Shown here piece by piece: positions 34,977 through 45,548 of a stretch of DNA of 64,000 bases (its first letter is position 1; each line of letters opens with the position of its first letter). The stretch lies in contig NBAY01000027.1 in the NCBI GenBank assembly GCA_002794775.1, positions 124,001 through 188,000 of the forward strand, read 5' to 3'. The notes below the pieces were generated by a model. It made no database searches, was not told the origin of the DNA, and worked only from the letters and a program-made list of their open reading frames with translations. A program made the translations under genes and the position numbers. Source of the stretch: Porodaedalea pini. Taxonomy: Eukaryota > Basidiomycota > Agaricomycetes > Hymenochaetales > Hymenochaetaceae.

Positions 34977-37119
34977 ATGTCGCTCTACACTCCCATCTTT
35001 CCGCCGACAGATCCGCCAGCCGCACGAACACCTTCCTCAAGCTCGCTCACGTCCGTTGAAACGGCCAAACACGCTCGCGGCGCCTCTTACTCCTCTCGGC
35101 TCTCACAGTGGCATCTGGCAATCGCGTCACTTCCTGAAGAGTTATGTCCACCGTCAGCACCGTCATCGCCCAATTCCCAGGAACGGTCGGTGAAGTTACA
35201 GGCCGAGATCGAACAGGCTGTGCACGAAGGGCGTCCCATCACGGACTTCTGCAAGCTACGGAGCTCGAAGCTCGGATATGCGACTAGGCAGCCAGCTTAT
35301 AGCAGCTTGGAGCAAGGCGAAGAAATGCCGTGGATTCTCGCGGAAACGGAAGAAGAATGGTTTGAATGGGAACGGAAGATGGCTCAACGACGAAGTCGAC
35401 AGAAGGGGAAGGATCGAGCAACACTAGCGCCACCGCCTACTCAATCACAAAATGCGCACGACAAGGTGTTGAGCTGGAAAGCTGGACTGCAGCCACCCAG
35501 CTCGTCACCCGTCACAGCATCATCCACTCCTCCGGTGACTACTGGCCGTTCTTCGTTGGGTTTCCCGGTCGTCAAGCGTTCCTCTATGCTTAAGGAGAGT
35601 AAATTAAAGGCGACGAAGTCGACTTCTCCTCTAGATCCCGCTCCGAGACCGAATTCCGAGGCGCAAACTATCGGAGAGCAAAGTCCCGTTCTGCAATTAG
35701 ACACTAGAGCAATCAACGCAGTCCACGTAGATACCGGAGATGTTGATCGTAGCAATTCATACTCGGACCTGAGACGCGTATCCTCCAATCCGCCTTCGGA
35801 AGCAAAAGAAGAAATATCCGTCGCTGAGGAGCCGGAGAACGCGCATCTCGAAGTCCTCGATTTCTCCGTAAGCTACCAATTTCATAATCATATTTTTGGT
35901 CTAATTCTATGTCTACTAGGTTTTCCCACCTCCATCGTTTCCTTCTAATTTGCTCACGTCCACGCAGAAGGATGCTGTTGGAATCGCTCGGGCTATCCAC
36001 GGTCCTCCTCCGTCTTTCCCGCCGAACTTGCCAACATCGACACCAAAAGATGCCTATAATACTGATATGACTGTTGTAGCGAATGATCTGGAAGAGCGCC
36101 GAACAGAGAGGCTTTCAACACTAGAGGATCAGGTGGTGCTAGCTGTTGAACCTCCAGACCAGCAGGTTCCACAACCAACGCCTCCATCTCCCCCATATTC
36201 CTCTACAACCTCTCGGCCGCTCATCCAGCAACATACCGCGACAACTAGCGCCCAGGCAGCTAGCTCCCAGATTCTGCCTATCCCCGCGACTTCTCCGAAC
36301 AAGCATGTGCGTCCTCTCACGCCGCCTCCCGAAGACAGTGTTCCTGTTTCAAACGGAATTCTGAGCTCGCCTCGCACCCCCGAACGGCAGCCGACGAAGA
36401 AATACCGCCCATTACCTCACACAAAGTCATATGGCAGCGGCGGCGTCGGCGGCGGCATCACCGACGGTCCCACGACGCCGGACTCTGCCATCAACGGTGC
36501 TGGTGTTGCGCGTGGCATGGCTTTTCCGCGTACGCCGGAACGCCAGGTCTTCGCCGACCTCCTCGCGACCTCGCGCAAGTCTCTCCCCCGTCCGCGTCCG
36601 CCCTCGCGCAAGGAATTCGCGCAGAACATGGATATCGACGGTGCAGCGAGAGAGGCGGGCGGTGATCCTTCCCCCGCGAAGTCCGATCGGTCGTACTTCT
36701 CGTCCCCAGCCTCAGGCTCCTCGTCCGACTCGTCGCGCGGCTCAATGCAGCTCATCCCTGGCTCCCCGACGTCCCCGCTTGGCTTCACGCAGAATCCGAG
36801 CCTGTTCGCGCCTCTCGGTGAATCGACGCAGGTATCTCCAAAAGCGCGAGTTGGGAGGAGCCTGAAACCCCTGGGCTCACAGACCTCAGCACGTCGTGGT
36901 ACTTCACAGACTCAGACTCAGAAGAGCCTTGGGGGCGCAAGCTCAGGCTTGCTTGGGATGGGCTATAACTCGCAGTTTGACGTCGAGGGGAAGGTGGACC
37001 AGCTGAGCAACTTTATGAGGCAGGACGTAGATCTGGATGCTTGGGTACGTGACACGGACGATGAGGATGATGTTGCAGTGGAGAAGCTGACATACCCGAC
37101 GAGCCCACTTGGATCTTGA
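34977..37119 (+). CDS. Long disordered Ser/Pro-rich protein, unrecognised
   Basis: Two exons (34977-35867 and 35920-37119) give 297 and 400 codons, so 696 residues without a break. The N-terminal 130 residues contain the only likely structured part: LSQWHLAIASLPEELCPPS, then a helix through AEIEQAVHEGRPITDFCKLR and an aromatic/acidic stretch, EEEWFEWERKMAQRR. The rest is Ser/Pro/Thr-rich with repeated SPRTPERQ-type sites (RTPERQPTKKYRPLP and RTPERQVFADLL), which look like proline-directed kinase targets. The C-terminus ends in an acidic, tryptophan-containing motif around VDLDAWVRDTDDEDD. An imperfect internal duplication of about 15 residues lies at the start of exon 2. Function unknown; a scaffold or cell-cycle-regulated protein is possible. 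Confidence 0.7.
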
Positions 37120-37533
37120 CGGAACGGAAACGGATTTATGACGATGTCTTTTTTGAATCATCCTTCGTTGATACTAGCCATTTTGCGTTACTTCTATCCT
37201 CATTCCACAACCAGCAAACACCGTTAAGCTATGTTACTTGTCTTCCTTTATTTCTACAAAGTGGTACAATATGGAACGCACAGCGATACCCTTCTTCAAG
37301 AAACATATACAGGACCCCAGGGAAATCCTATTCTTGCAGTTGCGAATATGAGTGGTATAAGAGTAATACAGTTGCGGGGGAGAAGAGTTGTAATGAGAAA
37401 CTATTGGCCTATATAATACTGGCAGAGAATCAAGGGCACTCGTGACGGTCATTGAAGAGGCGGGAAAAGTAAGGAAAGGCTCTTAAGGTAAAAAATGCGG
37501 AACATCGAACGATTGGAGTCCCTTGGACGAGGA

Positions 37534-39559
37534 TCAGACAGCCATACTGTGACGCCTTCCGAAGCTATCTTCGATCTCGCGCGACATCTTACGAGAAGTA
37601 GCCATAACGACAACGTCGTGCGTGTTGCTGCTTTGCACGCTCTTGCGGCGCGCATTGACGTTTGCCCAGCCTCTGAAATCGCTGAACTCCGCGTCGGCCT
37701 CCCCACCATCTGTCTCGTCCTCGTCGTGGTCGTCCGTGGCGACTCCGTCCTCTGAAAGTGTGCGCGCCAGCCGCTTGCGCTTCGCCGAAGGCACCAGAGA
37801 AGACGTCGATCGACGCCCGGTGATCGACTTTGATTTCGAGGATGGTGCTTCGGGCTCTTCAGCTTCTGGTGAAGATCCTGCGGTGCTTCTACTCTGAGTT
37901 GACGACGAAAATGGAGTTGGCGTGGTAGTGGGTGTGATCATGGGTAGTGAGGGCCTGGCTCCGGGAGGTGCAATGGAATCGGGCTTGCGCATTTTACTAG
38001 ACGTCCCAGATATTTAGACTAGTTTCACAACTAACACAGGCAAAAAGAGTTACTTACGTGTTTAACTTCGGTTCTGCGTAATTGACACTCTTACGTGTAC
38101 GCCTTTCGCGGCTGCCGACGTTTGCTTCAGCATCGGACGAAGGCAGCGCAAATTGCTGGGCGACCGGTGTGTTCCCTGCAGATGATGGTAATGGCGTCGG
38201 TAGATAAGCCATGTCCTCAGATGATAACCTTAGCGGAGGTGAGATGGTCAGCGAAGGACGCCCTGCATCAGGCAATTCCTGCCGTCCGTGATCCACTTCA
38301 ATGACATCAATTTGGTTAGCGAAACAGAAGTGAAGCACGAAGTAATCGCACTCACTCTCGCTAACAGAGTCAGCTGCAGGTGCTGCACGACGTCGTCGGG
38401 GAGAGTTCGTCACGTCCTTCAATCTTACAGCTGAGGCAGCATCTCTGTCTTTGGCTTTCCTGCGCTCTCGTCTCTCTATCACCTCGAGATCGCTCTCATC
38501 TCTCGTCTTGCTCTTCTTCCTAGGCTTCTTCAGCGCCATCTCCCGCTCTCTCTCTTCCTCCCTTGCAGCCATATCTTCCACATCTTGCAATGCTGCCGCT
38601 TCCTCCTCTGCCGATAGATCTATATCCTGCTGCATCGGAGAGCCCAATGCAGGGCTTAGAGGACGTGGGACCGGTTCGGTGGGTGACATGAGCCCACTAG
38701 CCCTCCGCGTGAGTTTGCGTTTCCGGCTAGTGCCTTCTTCCAGTGATAGCGCGGTAGAATTAGGTGGAGGCGAAGAAACACGTGAAGGAACAGGCAGGCG
38801 CGAGATACTCGTTCGTCGCCTCGAGGATATCATGGACGTCAGTCGCCCAGACGCGAAATGAAATTCATTCTCCTCCGAAGAGGTCTCGTGAGGTTCAGGG
38901 TCCTCATTGATATCTGGGACAGTCGGTAGTGCTGCGAGGCGCATCGCCGACGAGGAGCGGGGTGGCGGCTTCTGGCAGCGCGCCGACGGCGGCGAATCAG
39001 CGTCTTTGGGCGAGTGCGGACGTTCGGTCGGCACATTGTACGATTGCCGGATGATGCCGAAGTGCTTGAGAAGGTTAACCGTCTGTGGCTTCGCTCAGTC
39101 TTGATAGATAGCGACGCCCGGTGGGACAACCACGAAAGACGCGCACTCACCGCAGCCTCAGCATCCGCCATTATCTTGTGGTTTTTCACCTTCTCACGCT
39201 TGAGTTGCGACTGCAGCGCGATCTCGGACGCGCGCAGTCGCAGATTCTCGACGTACAGCGTGGAGATGTGCGCGTTGAGCTCCTCGATCTTCAAGCTCAG
39301 GCTACAGTTTTGTCTGAGCGGAACGCGTTAGCACTGTCCGCTTCATATCAGATATCTGTCTGTCGAAGGCATACTTCGTTATCTGCTTGTTGGCGAAGAG
39401 GAACTTCTTCTTGACTGTAAGTAAATCACGGCGTCAGAAGCGAGAGAAATGAACTAAGTGCGGGTCGCGCGGCACGCGAGACGTACAGTTTTCGAACTCT
39501 GCGAGGGTGTCATTTTGGCGGACAGCGATGTGCACGCGGGAGGAGTCGCGCCTGCTCAT
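37534..39559 (-). CDS. SGO1: Shugoshin, guardian of centromeric cohesin
   Basis: Six exons (39559-39487, 39414-39375, 39313-39151, 39082-38356, 38295-38058, 37996-37534) sum to 568 codons, giving 567 residues. The N-terminal 90 residues form the shugoshin coiled coil (LAEFENFKKKFLFANKQITK, then IEELNAHISTLYVENLRLR). That domain recruits PP2A to protect cohesin at centromeres. The C-terminal basic box RRTRKSVNYAEPKLNTKMRKPD (split by the last intron) is the histone-binding Shugoshin_C motif around residue 400. A long disordered linker carries the nuclear-type basic stretch KKPRKKSKTRDES. About 150 residues follow the C-box, including an acidic patch. All splice phases agree and the gene is intact. 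The minus-strand neighbour to the right is unrelated. Confidence 0.9.
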
Positions 39560-40122
39560 CGCGGGACACGACGACAAGGGGTGTCCAGGGAAGATGGAGA
39601 TGGAGACGGTCGTCGACCATGCGTTGAACGCAAAGCAAGTTCTCAACTTGTACTGCCACAAGCGGTAACCAGAATTGATGTCGAGGTGTCGATCATCATT
39701 TTCACGCGGAGTTTCAACTCTGATCGTATCGCGGGCAATCCCAAGAAAAGAAGAGAGTTTACGGTACAAGGTATACAGAACAAGAAAAAATGCGACAAGA
39801 TAATATGTACTAATTCTAGTCAAGATCAAGAAGACAGCCTCCGATCGCCTATGCCCACAGATCGGTGCAGTACCGTCGGTGGGCGCGTCACTAAGCTGCT
39901 CGCTTCAGCTGCATCCCGCATCTCGAAGAAAGATCGGTCGTGCACCGGGATTGAGACATGGCGACCCGCGTCCACTTCCCTCCGGTCGCAAGCAGAAATA
40001 TGTGATTTATCCCCCGCACGTCTGAGCTGGCGCGTAAATTCTCCGTCGTCGGGGTGAGTTCCATGTTCGAGTCGGCCTGCCGATCGATTACGCTGGTAAG
40101 CTGCAGATGGAGAAGCTCACGA

Positions 40123-41764
40123 CTAAATACGAATTTCAATAAATAGATGGCGTACATCGACCCGGAACCGTACTAGCGCATCGGTTGCCCAATATCTCGA
40201 CATATCTGTGGTATGGGTCGAGGCAGGAGGGGTTCGCTTGAGGTCCGCGCGGCCGTTCCTTAAACAACCATAAGCTCCAACCTTCTCGATAAAATCAAGG
40301 GAAGAGCCCACAGTATAACGAATAGCGAAATAACATATAGTTTTCCAAGAATGGATTGGCAAAAAAGGTCCCAGAGATTCTTCTGAGACTGGATAGAGAT
40401 AACAATCTTAGCTAGGTGTCAAGAGTTGTTCAGAGTTCGGGCCCACCATGGTAATATACACGCAGCAGGCCGCTATTGCGCATGCACACGGGGGAATAGC
40501 AGCTTCCCAAATCATGCGATGGAGCCGAGTAAGGGTCTGTTGTTCAATGAGCAAGTGTCCCGCAAGAAAATACCGGGGTCCACCACAGACCTTTGCGAAC
40601 CGTCTAGATATGACTTGGGATTTTACACGCAGCAGGAACCACATCACTATGCCAAAGTTAACACCTTTAGTATAAGAGGTGGTGCAACCTTACTGAGCGC
40701 TGTGATCAGTATGTCGAGAACTACGAGAAAATATTAGCCGAAGAATCTCGATGCGCTTGGACATGGGTAGTTACCGGCTGTGAGTACATAGGCTGTGATA
40801 TCTGATTTAGAGCGGAAGGGGTTAGTCTTTCTTCAGGAAAACGGTTTAACGTTTCTAACGGACATGAATGCTAAGTTCATCTTGCATAAGTAGATGTTAA
40901 AATATCCAAAATTAGCTGGATGTTCGCACCGGTGGACCTCCGGCTTGAAGCTCCGTATATACGACTAAGACGGCCGTCCTGAAGCTGTAGAATACGTCGA
41001 ACGTGATGTATACGTTCATAATGACAGTCGCCAAAAGGAGGGTCACTAAGGGCGCCTACCAAGCCGTCAGGGCTCTCCTTTTTTTTGGACTCTGACACAT
41101 GGAACGCACCAGTACGATCCAACGTCGTTGCATGACCTATAGAATGTTTCCTTAGCGGGTATCTTAAAATAAGAGATGTCATACTTACATTCCAACACCG
41201 CCAGATGAGGAACGCCTGGAATGGCGCTGACATGACGCAGTTCTAAAATACAACACGAGCGCGTCAATTGACAATCAATGAAGCCTTTTTCGCCTAAAAT
41301 GCGGGGCGCATACCAACGCAGGCTGTATTCTATCCGCCCAACCCAAGACTACGACATTCGTCTGAATAAGTCAGCAAGTCAGTCCACAGTCTAGAGTAAG
41401 CCATATAAGAAGAAAAATACACACGACGTTGCCGAATCCCAGAACCACTACTCTCCACGTGTTGTAAATCGCAATGAGCGTCTGAAACCTGCGCGAAGCA
41501 GAGGTTTTAATGTCAGTTAGACCCACGCTGCGGACAGGCCGATAGGGAGAATTAAAAAAAGCCTTACGATGCAACGCATGACACGAATGCGACGAGGAGC
41601 TTCGTTACTCGGGGCTCACTCTCCGAGCGGGACCAGAATCGCACGGACTGGTTTATCAGGATGCCTGACTCAAGGCACTGCACGATTATCCCTGCGACGT
41701 TGGGCCCGACAAAGTGCGCAGGGTGCTGTCTGATGTTCTCCGGGAGAAATGCGGCCCATGACAT
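40123..41764 (-). CDS. Seven-helix membrane protein of the Agaricomycete DUF6534 group
   Basis: About ten short exons can be chained in frame from the ATG at 41764. Helix 1 lies near GPNVAGIIVQCLESGILINQ. Then come TLIAIYNTWRVVVLGFGNVV, the APFQAFLIWRCWN block, and LVTLLLATVIMNVYITFDVF. The DUF6534 half follows: DILITAL, LTRLHRMIWEAAIPPCACA, CCVYITM, then ILGKLYVISLFVIL and NGRADLKR. The final reading ends in FIEIRI at 40123-40125; a further spliced exon is possible. Loss of most introns would remove the fold, so the exon chain is the main evidence. These proteins are numerous in Agaricomycetes and have no known ligand; they are often treated as orphan receptor-like proteins. Confidence 0.72.
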
Positions 41765-42139
41765 TTGGTCTTCAGCGCGTGTCGGAGTACTATGTTAGTC
41801 GGGAGCTACTGGACCGGGGGGCTTGCAATTGAAGAGAGATAAGAGAAAGCGAGCGGAAAAGAGAGAGCTAGAGAGCAGGTAGTGGTAGAAAGCAAAGAGC
41901 GAATAAGAACCGACATGGAAAGCATGGACTGTCAACGGGTAGCGGTTATGACTCTGGGAACATGAGCCCTGCAATTTATTTCAATTTAACTCTATGAATT
42001 TGCGAAAGGCTATCAACCGTAATCCAAAATAGGACACAATGCCGATCATCGCGATCATCGCGCGCCGACCATTCGCGGCCAAGTAACTGTTCTCAGACGG
42101 CGACCGTCATCTCCACCTCCAAAACGCTGCCGATGCACG

Positions 42140-42641
42140 ATGGCCTCCTCGCGCGACGCCGACCAGATTGAAACACAGAATGACCAGCGCCTCGACGAGC
42201 TCACCTCCAAAATCCGCAGTCTGCGCGGCGTACGTCTCCCATTCTCCCATTCCTCTTCTGCCCCTTTCTTCCTCCGTTCTCTGCTAGACTCTTACGGGAC
42301 GACAATCACTAGGTGACCACGGACATATATGAAGATGTCGAGCGTCAGCACTTGACATTGGATGAGACTGTGCGTATCTTCCGGCTTTGCTTGCCTGTCC
42401 GCAGATAAGCGGGTCTTCTAGCGCAGCTCCCGTGTGACTGACACTACTTCTCTGTCCTCCTGAACAGTCCAATTCGTTCAACGCGTTCGGTACCTCCCTC
42501 GCCCAGTCCTCACAGCGTGCAGCGCGCGCGTTTGGCATCTCCGGTGGCGTGAAGCAGTGGAGGAACATCCTCATGTGCGTTGGCGTCATAATGGGCATCT
42601 GGATTGCGTGGCGAATTGTAAGCTGGTGGACGGGGCCGTGA
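42140..42641 (+). CDS. SFT1/BET1-type v-SNARE
   Basis: Three exons (42140-42229, 42313-42369, 42468-42641) give 107 codons, so 106 residues. The protein has the short layout of Golgi/ER Qc-type SNAREs: NDQRLDELTSKIRSLRGVTT starts the SNARE helix, VERQHLTLDETSNSFNAFG continues it, and the C-terminal anchor is NILMCVGVIMGIWIAWRIV followed by a lumenal tail of a few residues. The IYEDVERQH segment is closer to Sft1 than to Bet1. It would act in retrograde or intra-Golgi membrane fusion. A nine-base direct repeat (GATCATCGC twice) lies about 85 bases upstream. Confidence 0.82.
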
Positions 42642-42929
42642 GATTTCGTGGGCATTCGCTCCAGTGCGCTTTCTGTATATCTGTTTTCCCGTCCTTTATC
42701 TCTACAGTGGACAATTAGGTTCATTCTATTCTGGTTCCGACGTTTGCCTCCGGCTCAGTGTTTCGCAACCTCAAGGCAGCCTCAGGGCAAACCTTCAACA
42801 GAACAAGCTGTTCATAATATATGCGAACAGAGCATGGGTATCTTACATATAATATAAGCATACCAAATACAAGGGTCCAAGAAAGTCCGAACAAAAAAGA
42901 ATGTCATGGCTCAATACAGCCCAACTCTA

Positions 42930-44901
42930 CTACACCTTCAAGAAATTAGTCCGTTCGGAATCCGCGTCGTCCTTTCGCCGCTTCGCAATTGCGTTGCGCT
43001 CAAGCTTATGCGCGAGCCGATTCCCAATGAAGTCGAGCAGGCCGTCAGCCGGGCGCTTGGGCCGTTGTGGTGGAGCGGCTGGAGCGGCATGTGTACCGGT
43101 AGAGATATCGGACTCGGAGCGATGGGCGGCGTGCAGGGGGGGAAGGGGGAGAGGACGGTTGTGGAACTGGGTCTCCGATTGCAAGTGGGAGCCATGCGCA
43201 TCTCCTGTACGACTCCCGGATTTCTCGGAAATCGGCTGCGTCAAGCCCTGCGCGGCCCCGCCTCGGAGCGCATTGATGGCAGATTCGGAGTCGAGCACGC
43301 GATGTTGTTTGTAAATGGGCAGATCCGTACGTTGGCGGAACTGCGGCGGCGGGATGCGCATTCGTCCGACGCCCGACCCAACTCCAACGCCAGATCCAGA
43401 CTCAGACTGCTTGTGCGCTGGCTTGCCACCCTCCTTGTGCAAATGGGGGTTGAGCAGTTGCGTGGTGCTCGCAGCCGTGAGCACCGTCGCCCCGCCCATG
43501 CTGACCGTGCTGTACGGGCTGCGCCGGCCGTCCGCGTCGCGCAGCACCGCGCCATGACCAGGGCCGTGCTGCGCGTTGACATGCGTGTCGTGCTCTGGCC
43601 CAGGCGACAAGTCGCGATGGAACGGGTCCGAGCGCGACGCCGGCGAATGCGCGGAGTACACGTCCACAGATGCGGGAGACGTCGGTCCACCGAAGAATGA
43701 TGGCGATGGCGGAGGCTTATGCGAGAACGCCCCGGCCCCGGGCGTCTCGACCCTCAGTGCCATCTGGTTCACTTTTTGATCATCACGTCGCCGTTTACCC
43801 CTCCGAGCAATGAAGAAGCCGAGCCCGAATAATAACGCAGCGACCATGACAGCACCGAATACGACTGCGAGAATAAACGTGAGCCGTGACGTCGCTGACG
43901 ACTCCGAGCTCCTGTTGGACGCATTTCGCCGACGCGACGCGTACCCGGAATTGAGACGAAATGGGAAAAACAATACACAACACAATACATCACAGATACA
44001 AAGATGCATCGGTCAGAGATTGATGCGAGACGTCTCAAGCGAGGAACGTGCTCACGATTGTGTTGGCTCGGTCGTGCTCGTTGACGAGGCGAGTGCACTC
44101 GGCAGTTCGGATGAACTTTAATAGGCATGCATTTTGAGAATAAGGCATCAACTCTGCTAAGATTAATAAGCGAGAGACTCACGAGGAATCCAGCAGCCAT
44201 GGTGGGAAAACCGTTTGGGAAGCTGTTGGCGTCGATGTAGATGCAGGTGTAGATACTGTAGTAGCGTTGCTGGGAAGAATTGTAATTCAGCCCGACTTCG
44301 CTCTCTAATAATCGCAAAAATGCAGGCGTCTATCAAGCCAAAGGAGAGTGAAACACACCTATCTGTCTCATTCACGGTGATGGTGATATAATCAAGGTCG
44401 AGCCATTTGTTCGTCCCGACATCGTGCGAGGTGAGCGACACAAAATGCACCCCGGAAGTGTTGAAGGTAAAAGCGAACAGTGGCTGCTGGTAGTGTGTCT
44501 GCGCCTCAACAGCCGAGTAGAAGATGATGTAGTTATCAAACTGGACGCTGTAGTTCGCCTGCAAAAAAGGATGGCGCTTCAGAACGCGACGGGTACGCGT
44601 CAAATCATGTTACGCACATGCCCTGGGCCCTTGGAACCATACAGATAGATCGCAGAGCCTGTGTCATGCCCCTCATCAGCACATCGACGTATCGAATGAT
44701 AATGATGGAGGAGAATTGAATTGAAACTGGGAGCATACCGGTGAAGGTGAGGTTGGCGTACGCGCCGTCCCCCTGTGCGCTGTGGTACGTGGATTGAAAG
44801 AAAAGGTCCGTGTTCGGGTCGAGCGAGGGCGACTGAGCAGCCCAGTTGCTCGAATAAATAATATCAGGCGAGGAGTCGTCGATGGTGAGGTTCGTAGACA
44901 T
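42930..44901 (-). CDS. Single-pass membrane protein with extracellular beta-rich domain and disordered cytoplasmic tail
   Basis: Six exons (44901-44739, 44658-44618, 44558-44359, 44269-44183, 44115-44056, 43911-42930) sum to 511 codons, giving 510 residues. The N-terminal 135 residues form a beta-sandwich-like ectodomain (LTIDDSSPDIIYS, GAYANLTFTGSAIYLYGS, HFVSLTSHDV, WLDLDYITITV). A Ser/Thr stalk follows, then the membrane segment FILAVVFGAVMVAALLFGLGF with a basic stop-transfer RRGKRRR. The cytoplasmic tail of about 310 residues is Pro/Ser/Gly-rich. No cleavable signal peptide is obvious at this start, so export may use the membrane anchor, or a 5' exon is missing. The pattern is common in Agaricomycetes and may serve as a wall or surface sensor; that role is inferred. 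Confidence 0.75.
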
Positions 44902-45548
44902 TGTGATAAATGGTAAGCAGCGTGATCGTTATACAGACATGCAGACAGATAAGCAGATGTATGCAGCAGGAGAAGAGCGAGAGAGTGTGAGAGAGAGCGA
45001 GACGAGCGAAGGGACAAGAAAAAAGAGTGAGTACAAGTTGGTGAGAGGTATGCGAGAGCCGAGGCACACCGGAGACGTCTTAAAAGGTCGGATCATCTCG
45101 ATTCTGCAAGTTGACCCTTTGTCTATATCAAGTTGTAATGATGACGGCAAGCATCCGTGAGATGCTGTGGGTGGGAGGTGAGTTGCGGACCGATCTCAAA
45201 ACGTTCGTCCGCCGGAGACTTGACGAATACAGACAGACGGATGGTGCTTCTTTTCATCTCTGCACGTGCCCGTGCATTCCTCTCTTCGTAGACGACCCAG
45301 AAACCATCTGAATATCCAACATACAGAAAGACATCTAGCTAGATAATTCTGATACAATATACCAATAATATGCCAATGGAGTGAAATGCCCAGTAATGAA
45401 CCATATGCACATGCGTAACAAAAAAACAGTCGATGATGACCCTGGAAGAAACAAAGGAAATGCTGGAAGACGTGAGCTATATGAGTGTAGATCAGTAGTA
45501 TCGTATAAATCGTTCAAATGTTTTCCCTAAGCTATTGATATTCAGAGC

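Noticed and set aside
42906..43700. Plus-strand ORF of 264 codons
   Set aside because: Antisense to the last exon of the membrane protein gene, whose six exons close in frame; the ORF is Arg-rich low complexity.
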